Shown here: piece after piece, positions 12,914 through 23,231 of the stretch | How positions within the stretch are numbered: the first letter of the stretch is position 1 | Layout of the letters: each line of letters opens with the position of its first letter | Origin: Antitrichia curtipendula | Lineage: Eukaryota; Streptophyta; Bryopsida; Hypnales; Leucodontaceae | Direction: 5' to 3' | DNA length: 64,000 nt | Assembly (NCBI GenBank): GCA_951230915.1 | Contig: OX579635.1 | Coordinates: 15,562,001-15,626,000, forward strand | Position numbers and translations under genes: made by a program | Notes under the pieces: model-generated | The model's input: only the letters and a program-made list of their open reading frames with translations | The model's database searches: none | Told to the model about the DNA's origin: nothing

Positions 12914-13689
12914 CAATGGCTCGCATAAGTATTTGTACACTTCAGAAATTTTCCTTAACTAATTGAAAAATTAGATTTTTTCAACAAATTTTGGACATGT
13001 TGAAGCATAAATAACACACTTGTATAAATAATTTTTCAAAATTTTAAAAAGCCTTTCTAACATTTCCTACAATTTAATCAAATTTATTAGTGAATTTTTT
13101 TTTTTAATACAAGTAAATTTTTTCAAAGATTTTTCAGTAATTGAAACGAAAATCCTTTTTAGAAGTTTTTGATAAGAATTCCTCAAACTTTGAAATTTTA
13201 TTAAGTGAAATATTATTGACTAAAGTATGACTTCAATTTATACATTTATTATAATTCACTCCAAAAATCTCCAAAAATTGTGAAAAATTTGAAAAGTATA
13301 TTAAATGTTTGTATATTATTTTTCATGATTTTTTGGAGATTTTTGGAGTGAATTATAAGAAATGTAATTGGAATCATACTTTAGTCAATAATATTTCACT
13401 CAATAAAATTTCAAAGTTTGAGGAATTCTTACCAAAAAAATTTTAAAAAAATTTCATTCCAATTATTGAAAAATCTTTGAAATTTTTACTTTGTATTAAA
13501 AGTTTTTTTTCACTAATAAATTTTATTAAATTATAGAAAGTGTTAGAAAGGTTTTTAAAAAATTCAAAAAATTATTTTATACAAGTGTGTTACTTATACT
13601 TCAACATGTCTAAGTTTTTTTTCTTAAATCTAATTTTTCAATTACTTATGGCAATTTTTGAAGTGTATGAATACTTAAATGAGCCATTG
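12914..13689. mobile_element. 776-bp fold-back element with TA duplication
   Basis: The element begins CAATGGCTC and ends GAGCCATTG, and is flanked by TA on both sides (12912-12913, 13690-13691). Almost the whole length is one inverted repeat with its centre near 13305. Mirrored blocks include the pair around 12980-13010 and 13595-13610 (caacatgtc type) and the pair around 13255-13280 and 13335-13360 (tccaaaaatctccaaaa). Its TA duplication recalls Tc1/mariner-type MITEs. No open frame. Confidence 0.75.
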
Positions 13690-14112
13690 TACCCTCATTG
13701 AAGGAAGATTCTACAACTTTATACAACATGACTTGTAAATCATTAAAAATTAATATATATATTGAAATGTATATGTAAGAAAAAGGTTTTCAATATGTTA
13801 GTGACTTTTGTTGATGATGATAAATGTTTGAGTTGGATAAGATGTGATAGTTTTCTAGGATTGAATTTAAAACTCAAAAGTGCTTTCAAGTATTAAATGG
13901 AAATCTTGCTTTGTGAGTTCTAAGATTATGAGTAGTTCATTTCTAAGCAAAGATGGAGAATGAAGACAAGCGTCAATTCAACTCTCTCTAATGGCACTAA
14001 CTTATGGGCACAATAAGGCTTCTTAATAAACCCTAACAATCGCTCACACAACATTTTTGTCAAGTCGACTATCTCTATTGCATTAACTCGAGGGCACAAC
14101 AAGCCTTCTTAA

Positions 14113-15025
14113 CCCCTAAAGGACGAAAGACTATTTTCCACCAAAAAACACTCGAACTACCATTTCTATTGTAAAGAGTAAAAAAATTTGAAAATTGAAT
14201 TTTTTTTGCACATCTAATCATAGGATCTTACAACTAACTAGTATGAGAATGTCTGGAATAAATTAAAAAAAATCTAACTACACAAATTGCAAGATATCTA
14301 TGTTTAAAGTGAAGAAAACAAATTTTTTTTGCACATTGCGGGACTAGATTATTTGACTTTGAACCTTCTTAACTTAAATTTTTTTCACTAAAGAGTTTTG
14401 AGGTTTAAATATTTGTAATGAAAAATTGAGTTGAGAGTCTAAGGGAAAAAAAAATTCAAAAAAACTTAATTTTCATTCTTAAAATAATTATTAAATAGAA
14501 ATAGGTACAAGATAGAAGAAAAATCTAAATTATTAATATCTCTAATATAGAATTAAAATGCACTAATCTCGATGGTGAGATTGTTCTAGTAAGCAAACTA
14601 AACCATGTAGAATTTTATTTTATTTTATTATAAAATTTGAAATAAAAAATAAATCCTACAAGTTAATTTTTCAAGAAGATGCTTTGATTGCTTGAAAAAC
14701 AAGATTGTCCATAACTTTCACATGACTTATCAAAATGAAAGGAATCAAAGCTTTCCATGTAGACAAAAATATAATCTATGAGAAAGAAAGTTAAATTAAA
14801 ATTTTTGAATTTCTTTTTGTTGCCTAGTCTCCTATTTTGAACTTATTTAGACATAATTTTTGTTCCCAAGCACTGATTGAAAAGAAATTATACTCCCATG
14901 AAGACAATCAATTTTTTCTATCTTTAAATTTTTAAAAAAGAAAGAAAATCATAACAAAAATTGAGATTGTAGATACTTGCCTCAAACCCAATTTGTCCCC
15001 CAAAGGGAAAATTGTTCTTTAGGGA
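14113..15025. mobile_element. TTAA-flanked element, family B, copy 2
   Basis: The element begins CCCCTAAAGGACGAAAG and ends TTGTTCTTTAGGGA, and is flanked by TTAA on each side (14109-14112 and 15026-15029). It is 913 bp with no coding capacity and is inverted relative to the copies at 11084-11970 and 56138-58003. The flanks also match a neighbouring tandem unit at about 14020-14072 that has a single TTAA and no insert, so that unit serves as an empty-site paralogue. Terminal sequence and TTAA target fit the piggyBac superfamily. Confidence 0.75.
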
Positions 15026-15913
15026 TTAATAAACCTTAAAGTTTACTCACGTAACATTTTTAGCAAATAGATACCCACCCATCCACCCTCCTTTTTCTTT
15101 TTACTCCTTTTTCTTTTTAGAACCTAGAAAAGAGAGTTATTTCTTCTTGAATACCAAGTGGTGGTTAACAAGTGGTGGTTAAAAACTAATCAAAAAACTA
15201 ATTGATGCCTACCATGATTGGTGGCCACCTAGCACATCAAAGAGGGCAAAGGGACCCTTCTAATGAAGGTTAATCATGTAACAACATAAACGACTTTCTA
15301 GGAAAGTGTAGAGACAAAGAATGCACCTATTCATCCAAGAATCTGAATTTCTTTGGCTAGTTACCAAGGTGATAGGGTGACATTCTTCTAGGGTTAAGAA
15401 TGCTATGCCAACTTGACACGTGGAAGTTTTCTAGTCAGAGTTGTACACAACAACGAAGATCCTTGTTTTGGGATATGCTTAGCTTGGACAAGATCATGGT
15501 GCATAAAGAGAATCTAATTGCAAAAGACCCTTCTTAAGGTATGTTTGCACTTTGTGCTGGGGTTGATGTTTGCAATGTGAATCCAGTCCAAAAGTAGGTC
15601 TAAATTTGTTCCAAAGACCCTCAGTAACAACACTCTTTAACAACAAGCGCAAACATATCTTTATCACTGTAAAAAATGTCGAAGTGAAGTCCAGCAACGG
15701 AAGGCTTCGCATAGTACACTGGTACACATATGCAAGCATTCAATTAATTTAAACAACACAGTGCCCATGGTGAAGAGCAACAACGTCTCGAGCGAATTGA
15801 ACCCACCCCAGTTTCAGAATCATCAACTACAACTGACCATCAACTGCACATGATATAACCACCTACCTTGCAATCAACAAACAAACGTCTTCCCAGCCAA
15901 GATTTGTCCGTCC

Positions 15914-18900
15914 CTAGCTTCTCTCGTCCCCATTCCACATGTTTTTCTCACTGGGTCCTGTTGGCCCTTCTTGGCCCATGACTTCATCCGGAAGTTTCTC
16001 AAACACGTCCTCAAGAGATTCGCGGATCTTGGCAGGAAAAATCCTCAAAAGCTTATCAATGTACTTCTTCCTGTCATACTCAATTTTGGGACCCCACTCT
16101 CGCATGTAGCGTAGCCAGGCTGGTTCTTCTGGTGCATCTGCATCACCTCTTTCATGCAGATAGGCAGCTGAAAAGACCTGTCCATACACCCAGAAATTCC
16201 AGTGTTAGTACAACGGACAATAAGCAGGTCACCCCGTATTAAGTCACCAACTTTAAAGAACATACTGTATCCAGACAAATTGCGCAACAGCACTTGGTGA
16301 TGGTCGGGAGAGCAGAGGACAAAGACCACACAAAGAGAGAGTAACCTAAGGGTCGCTTTATCATGCACAACTTGAAGCAACAAGCTTGAGATAACAAAAA
16401 ATTCCACACTTTGATTGGTGCAAAATCACTACTTAACTTGTTTTGTTCAATGTAGTAATTGCATTAGTCCGAGTAAGAGGAATGAGCATGAAAGGAGATG
16501 GTGCTTATATGGCTCCTCTGTGGCATGTGGCATGTTAAAAATCAGTTTGAGATAAAAAAAAAGTTTCAACCTACCTCTTTGAGGTGGATTGGACACTTGT
16601 TACCGCAAATGAAGCATAAGGGGTCCGGACTATATTAAGCTTGCTATCCTACCCTTAGCTGCACATGATTTTCGTTCAAGTTCTGAGTTTATCGCAAGAT
16701 TGTTACTCGAAGTGTGCAATCTAAAGTGACCCTAAACAACAAAGAGTGCAAGGGACCTAAACATACCAGGAAATTTTCTGAGGAATCGAGCAAAACTGTG
16801 CTAAGAGCGGTGTCATTCCGCAACCCAACTCCACGTCTCTCATCTCCCTGGAGGTGATCTCCCTGGTGCGGATAACAAGGGTGACCGTTCTTGGCAACAT
16901 ACACGAAAGGCCTGTTGGCATCGGTAAACTCAAGGTCCCAGATCTTCACCCACTGGCCCTTGCTGTGCTGAGAGAAATAAACAGCTTCCAACTCTCCAGT
17001 GAAGTTGCTTACCCTGAGAGTGTAGTGCTCCCAGTCGCCCACGTGTTCGCCCAACTGTCCCAGAGGAATGTTGACCTTTCCCACCTTTGCAGTACTCGGT
17101 CCATTGAACGGGAAAAACAACCAGCTCTGGAGGTCAGTATACGTGGCCCCATAAACCGGCTTGAGATGAATATGCACCTTTGCACTCGCCAAATTGCCCT
17201 TCTTGACTGAATCTCTACTCCCGTCTTTAGGGATGTCTATCCAAATCGTTCCATCATTGGAACCTCCCTGCGGTAAATTCGAGCCATCACTTTTAATAGC
17301 CATGGGTGGAATACTGGAGTCCTTATGATACAACACTGCGCCGGCATCAAAGAACCAGGAAACGGCACTTGGCAAAAAGGTTTCAGCCGGGTGGAAGACC
17401 ACAGTAGGTCCAAAGAATTGCTGGATGGTTCGCACTTGTGTCATGGTTGGCATGTGATCCAGATTGAAGGCTATGTTTTTGAGACATGATATGGGGAGAA
17501 TCGTGTCTGCGTCGTCGGAGCGAGCACAGAAGAAGCTTCCAACATTCACACCTGCTGCAGTCACTCCGCGCACGGATGGTCTCGTACTCCAAATGCTGAA
17601 AGGAAAAACAAACTCAGATCCACTTGTGCTGAAGAATTTGTTGTCCACCGCTAGTGTATCCGTGAGATCAGTGCGGACACAGGTCACTTCAGTGGTACTA
17701 GGTTTATCGTCTGAATTTGTGACTATATATCCAAGGGCTGAATACCCGTCCGGAGCAAGTGGCAACCAGATCCACGCGTTCCCAGTTTGCTTGCCAGTCC
17801 AGGTAGAGCTCTTCCAGATCAGCCTAAAATCCAATGGGCTTTTCAAAGCAGGGGAAGCAGGGGAAGCAGGGGAATGGTGTAAAAGAGCGGACGCTGAATC
17901 TAAAAGAGACCTAGATTTCGTATCATCTGGCTGTGCACTACCAGAAGCAGTAACATTCTGGGCTACAGTAACCCCAGCAGTACCATCCTGGGCCGCTGCT
18001 TCAATTGAAGTTTCATGCCGGACCATGGTGATCCGTGCAAATGGATTGATATTTTCCTCATCAGCCTCAGCCTTAAGCTCTTTTGAAGATAGATGATTCC
18101 CCACAAAGGGATTGAAGACGTCCTTGGAAGATTCACTAGCATCATCTCCCTTTGAATTCAACGTCAACCCTGCAAACGGATTGAGTTTTGCCAAAGCTGA
18201 CTTGGGGGAGGATGGTGGTGATGACTTGGCCGATGACGAAGACGAAGGCGAAGAAGATGGCGATGTCGCAAGTTTACTCCCATTTTCTTTGATAGCAAGA
18301 ACCCAACCAGCTCGAGGTCTAGAATTGTTCTGCCCATAGTAGCAAAGAATACTGTACCCTGCTGGAACATCAACTGGTTTGTAGAAGGTAGCACCCTTGT
18401 TATCTACACCACCCTCGAGGGCCGTCCATACTTCCTCAAACGTTGCAACGGGTATCACATCCACTTCTCCAAGCGAAATTGACCCGGTTGCAAATCCAGA
18501 ACCTGCCAAGCGATAAAGTAGAAGATAATATGACCATTAGGGACCGGATCCCGTGTCCTACACAACAGCAACTCGTCTATTTATACACTCGGGTGGATTC
18601 AATTAGCAAGTTAGGTGTAACAATGACTTGGTGAATTTTTCTACGGCAGCTGATCTTGAAGAGAATGGAGTTGTCCACTATCCCTTCAATAGTGGTCAAA
18701 AACCTTCCACTTTGAACGAATCAAACAGAAATCATCATAAAAATTGAGTTCAAGAAAGTTCTGGTTCTTGTATCCAAAGTGATCAATCTACTGCACTGTA
18801 GTGATCTCCAATAATCACACTCCTACAGATTGGTTTAAATGCATTAAGTGATGCAAATCGTATCCTCTATCTAATGACGGTCATATCAAGTGAACAGACA

Positions 18901-19034
18901 AAGACCAATTCCCAGGTAAAATCGAAGAAGGATCATGCGCAGTAAGAAAACTAGCACATACCAGGAGGATAGGGAGCAGGAGCCGGGACGCCAGTGGTGT
19001 GGCGAATTCGAGAAGGAGAACTGGTAGACTCCAT
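15914..19034 (-). CDS. VPS62/DUF946 family protein with NPF-containing insert
   Basis: This is a plant member of the DUF946 (VPS62-related) family; the yeast relative acts in vacuolar sorting, and the plant role is poorly defined. Three exons: 19034-18962, 18502-16767 and 16177-15914, all GT-AG, giving 690 residues. The first beta-rich repeat (about residues 40-100, with FEEVWTALEGG and ATFYKPVDVP) and the second (about 250-310, with WKSSTWTGKQTGNAWIWLP) are separated by a roughly 150-residue Ser/Pro-rich insert. The C-terminal half carries the family signature GEHVGDWEHYTLRVSNFTGE, VYFSQHSKGQWV, KNGHPCYPHQG and, in exon 3, EEPAWLRYMREWGP. The insert holds three NPF tripeptides at about residues 132, 155 and 177. 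The 5' flank is derived from the MPC gene. Confidence 0.92.
18575..18700. repeat. Intronic repeat shared with the GGCT gene
   Basis: This part of VPS62 intron 1 matches 61705-61830 in the intron of the gamma-glutamylcyclotransferase-like gene, in the same orientation. The shared core includes caattagcaagttaggtgta and atgacttgg, followed by gttgtccacta. The rest of the introns are unrelated. It is probably a small dispersed repeat; I found no clear termini. Confidence 0.5.
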
Positions 19035-19092
19035 TGATGAAGGTGCTTGGACACTCTAGCTCTTCAGCAGCGACAGGATTCCGCAGGTGCCT

Positions 19093-19109
19093 AAACCCTA
19101 AACCCTAAG
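19093..19109 (-). promoter_or_regulatory. Telo-box in the VPS62 5' region
   Basis: On the minus strand this reads CTTAGGGTTTAGGGTTTAG, about two and a half TTTAGGG units. Short telomere-like (telo-box, AAACCCTAA) elements are common near transcription starts of plant housekeeping and ribosomal genes. It immediately follows a plausible splice acceptor (CTACAG, 19115-19110), so it may sit at the 5' end of an exon. A regulatory role is inference. Confidence 0.5.
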
Positions 19110-20372
19110 CTGTAGACCACAGGCAACAATAGCGATGTCAGAGGAAACACATGTAAGATTCACAAGCGTGTCAACAGTTCACAAAAACAAATTCCTATGA
19201 TAAAATCCGAGCTACTACAGCTTATACCGGTAATTCAGCGGTGCCAGACAACCTTGCTGAATTGAAAAGCAAGGCCAGTAAGAACTTGTGTGCTTGCTTA
19301 ATTGGAGAGTAATGAAAGAGAAAGCGGGTGTTCTTGTTAACTTGATAGCATCCTGCAGAATCCATGCCCATGTGCTTTTAGCACAATGACTATGAAGTGT
19401 GGAGACCGCCAGAAAGACCACACTCACTCCAGTGTAGTGCGTCTTCAGCACATAGCCTGCGCTTGTGGGACTCGAAGGTAACCGAAAGTGATGGAGCATC
19501 AAAACAGAACACACGAATTCTGACCAGGGAGCCATAACGGTATTCGAAAGGAACACGGAGTAGGAGATTTATCGAAACTTACCATGCAACTTACCATGCC
19601 CATGTGCTCTAGAACAATTCAGAAATCCCTACGTTACACCAGGTAACGACTCTTTTAACGTAAAACATACCTCCTGGAAAATTTAGCTGCCTTCATTGCT
19701 ACGAAATTATAACGCCATTTACAACACTTTCTAAAGTTAAATCCTGCTAAATGAATATGGCTAGGTTTTCTAGAACACATCTGGGGCATAGTTTTTTCTA
19801 ATAGTCATGTCCCTGAACCCTTGCTTATGCCTCATAGTTTGACCAGGTGTAATTCCAGATTAAAACTACGCACACACTCAAAGAAAAAATATTTTGCGGC
19901 TCAGAAACAACGATTTTCCACGAAAATGCGAAGGTTTGACGAAGTCGGTAGCAAGATGCCGTTCCCACAAAATGCGGAGAACCAGAACCCACGACAATAG
20001 GAACGGAAGAATCCAACATCATGCCACATTCATACACGAAAACCATTCCGAACACGAAAGAACCCCCAAATCGACACAAATTTAAGGACGAAGGGCTCCC
20101 GAGGTAAGATACTTACTGGTCTTGGGGCCATCAGCTTGGATCCAGATCGCGGCCACTCCAAACGCCATCAAAATGAGCGAGACGAGAAGCCACACTAGTG
20201 TCTGGCCACCTCCATCCCCGAAACCCTAGCAGACCTGGAATCGAAGCTACAACTTCCACGACAACAAATGACGAAGTTGATGCACAAAATTTTGGAAGAC
20301 CACACTGATCTACTTAGTCCTGCCAGATCTTTCCTGACTTTCCCAGGTTTCAGGGGATGAATTTCATCCGCA
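19110..20372 (-). repeat. Diverged duplicate of the MPC promoter, exon 1 and intron 1
   Basis: The segment aligns in order with 9114-10223: the intron end (aatgtcagaggaagcacatg at 9135 against gatgtcagaggaaacacatg near 19133), exon 1 (20168-20117 against 10002-9951), the 5' leader (gagcgagacgagaag at 10009 and 20176) and the promoter (gatgaatttcatccg at 10210 and 20358). Spacing differs through indels and the identity is patchy, so the duplication is old. It ends at the intron 1 acceptor, exactly where VPS62 leader sequence begins. Confidence 0.8.
20117..20168 (-). pseudogene. Captured MPC exon 1, potential uORF of VPS62
   Basis: This 52-nt block encodes MAFGVAAIWIQADGPKT plus one base, the same length and phase as MPC exon 1 (MATKVAAIWNHPAGPKT). 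The donor A|GTAAGT is intact. No MPC exon 2 follows. The acceptor corresponding to MPC intron 1 survives as CTACAG at 19115-19110. Splicing to it gives ACT then TAG, an 18-codon open frame ending before the VPS62 start at 19034. It is therefore either a decayed exon or a 5' UTR exon carrying a short upstream ORF. Confidence 0.7.
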
Positions 20373-20501
20373 TGATTCGCGACTTTGCCGACGAGGTGTC
20401 CGCCTGAGAACTTATTCGGAGACCTCTTTCACACAGAGAACCCTGACGCCCACACTAATAAATAAAACTTATGACGGTGGCAAGTCGTAGACACCTATTA
20501 A

Positions 20502-21416
20502 CCCTTAAAGTTCCTTGACTACGTTATCACCAAAAACGCTCAAAAACTGCCATTTTTAGTACAAGTACCAAATTTTTGAAAAACATCATTTCTGAACATA
20601 TGTAACCGTAGGATCTTGTATTATGCTAGATTGAGAAGATGTGGAAAAAATTTCAGAAATTTTCACCGTGTAGATTGCAAGATATTAGCGTTGGACGTGA
20701 CAAAAATCCTTTTTTTGGTCCCTTTGAGAAATCGGGCAGCTGCACTTCACAAGGTCACATTTGTATGAAAAAATGTTCAAAGTGGTGGTGCTTCTTTGGA
20801 TTCACTATTAAAAGCAAGCTGACTACATGCTTGAAAATTTTCAGATCATTTGGAGTTGTACAACATGTAGGAAAAAAATCTGAGTAGAAAGATGTAGGGA
20901 ATGATTCAAAATACGAAATTGTTGACAATTTATTTAAAGAATTGAAAGATGCCAATCCCAATGGTTGCAATGTTGTAATAAATAATCTACATCCTATGTT
21001 TTTATTTTTTTTCAAAAATATTGAAAACCGAGTTCAATAAAGGACTTCAAAGTTTATTTTAGAGTAGAGAATCCATAACTGCCCACAAACTAAAACACCT
21101 CATAATTTTGACTCATTGATCAAATTGAATGATTCACAGCTTTTTATATATATACATATATTCATCTATAAAAAGATTCAAAAATTTATTTTTGAAAAAA
21201 GTGATTTTTTCAAATCTGCCTAAATTGCCCGAGTTGAAAAACAAACCACAACTTTGGACTCATATTTTCAAGTGTCATGAAATTTAGTGCACACAAAAGA
21301 TATTCTTTGTCCACACCTTCTATTAAAATTTGGGCCCAAAACATGGAAATCTCTAGTCACCCATACCTGCCTAGAATTTCTATGTTGCCAAAAAATGCAG
21401 CTTGGTCCTTTAGGGG
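20502..21416. mobile_element. TTAA-flanked element, family A, copy 1
   Basis: The element begins CCCTTAAAGTTCCTTG and ends CTTGGTCCTTTAGGGG, with TTAA on both sides (20498-20501 and 21417-21420). It is 915 bp without coding capacity. A second, internally deleted copy in opposite orientation is at 22451-22740 and a third at about 48390-49336. An internal motif GTGTAGATTGCAAGATATT at 20668 recurs in families B and C. Confidence 0.75.
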
Positions 21417-21420
21417 TTAA

Positions 21421-22446
21421 GGTAGACAAGTCTATTACCATGCAAACTAGCAATCTAAGTATCTTGGGGCCAAAACCAAGAGAGGCACATATTTTTGAAA
21501 GATGTGTGCTTGTCTCATGAATCAAACCCTTAAAGGATTCACTTCTCTTTACGTTCGGTAACTACATGCAATAATGGGATATTTAATGGGGAGGATATTT
21601 ATCTACTTAGAAGTATTTTTTTCCTCCCTAATTGTAGATGAAAAAGCTATTGATACGTATTTTTTAGCACCCTATTTCTTTTTGTAAATGGTTAGAGGGA
21701 CTAACTTTTGGCACCCTATTTTGGGGGAACTTTGTAGAAGTACATAATATCAATAAGAATACATTAGAAAAAAATCCAACCCCTACAAAAGGCCACTAGT
21801 TGTTCATTTTTGGCCCCTCCCAGTACAAATACCAAAAATAAATAAATAAATAAATAAATAGACTATCTGACATGGCGTAGACATGGCACAGCAATGCCAC
21901 GTCAATTTCTAGAAGAAAAAAAAATTAAGAATGTGGTGCTCCTAAGAATGGAAGAGTACAAATTCTTCCTCTGCAGTCCAAACAAGAGGCACAAGTGAAT
22001 GGAACTCACCCTCAGAGCCCTTCTAAACCCCAGTAAAAAGTCTTCCACATTTCCATCATAAACCACAACAAATCCGTGGCGAACAAAACAAGAATGGTAC
22101 TTCAAGATTTATGATCCAATTACTAGAGCGGTGGAAGTCGTGGTCTTCAAACTGCACAATTTAGCCACAACTATTATCAAGTTGTATTTAGAAGTTATTG
22201 GAAAGCACTAAATCCTATCTCATGTAATGTGAGTCACTCTCCCAAACCTTTAGATGGCAATACCCAAAAACTTGATTGAAAAACTACAAAGGAAAAACCA
22301 CAACACACATGCCAAATGTAAACCCTATTGCCATTGAAAATGTCAGTGCACTCCCGGTCACCCACCCCAAAATAAAAAGGAATTTTCCTCCACCATTCAA
22401 AAATGGACACAAAAGTAAATAAACGTTCATCAACACTTGTCAGACG
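21421..22446. other. Intergenic, no gene recognised
   Basis: This is AT-rich sequence between two family A elements. It contains an (AAAT)n microsatellite at about 21837-21862 and a palindromic stretch near 21870-21900 with catggcacagcaatgccacg. No conserved coding block was seen. Confidence 0.4.
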
Positions 22447-22450
22447 TTAA

Positions 22451-22740
22451 CCCCTAAAGGACCAACATGGGTTTCTTGCCAACATAGAAATTTTAGGCAG
22501 GTACATGTGACTAGAGATTTCCATATTTTAGGCTGAAATTTTAACAAAAGGTGGGAACAAGGAATATTTTTCATATGCATTAAATTTTATGACATTTCGA
22601 AATATGAATCAAAAGTTACGGCCTAATATGTTACTTGTTTCCCTAGCCGGCCAAAGTTTTTTTCAAAAATTTGATACTTGCAATTGAAATGACAATTTTG
22701 GAGTGTTTGTGGTGAAAACATAATCAAGGAACTTAAGGGT
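22451..22740. mobile_element. TTAA-flanked element, family A, deletion derivative
   Basis: Begins CCCCTAAAGGACCAAC and ends AAGGAACTTAAGGGT, with TTAA at 22447-22450 and 22741-22744. The 290-bp sequence matches both ends of the 915-bp copy at 20502-21416 in inverted orientation (for example agtgtttgtggtgaaaaca against the complement of 20520-20545), with the middle missing. This is the classic form of a non-autonomous deletion derivative. Confidence 0.75.
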
Positions 22741-23231
22741 TTAATAAGTCAACTAAACCTACTATAGAGGTTTAGAGAATCCTAAGTTTAGCATCCTAAG
22801 TTTTTCTACTATACATTAAAATAAAGGAATTATACAAAACCCTATTTTATATATAATCATGTACGACACATATTACCAATGCTATGATAGATGTAAGAAA
22901 AATAGAAATTTTTGCTTTGACTAATTAAATTGAGCCTATTTTTTTATCTCACATAGTTTTCTAAAATTTCAATGGTCATCACCTTGAGTCAAACCCAATT
23001 GGAATTATAATTTTTTGATTAAAATTGTGATTTTAGTCATTTCTAAAGTAGTGTGTCATGAAATTACAAAATCATTTATAGAGTGGAGCCATAAACATCT
23101 TATAAACAACTTATAACTGCTCTCCCACATATCTAATAGGACTTAAGTGCTAACCCTAAAAATTAAAGAACAAATGATCATGTCTCTAACATGTATGCCT
23201 CCCCCTCCCAAAATATTCCATCAAAATGCAA

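Noticed and set aside
17464..18096. 210-codon plus-strand reading frame
   Set aside because: It lies antisense to the conserved VPS62 coding exon and has no family resemblance; it is a shadow of high-GC coding sequence.
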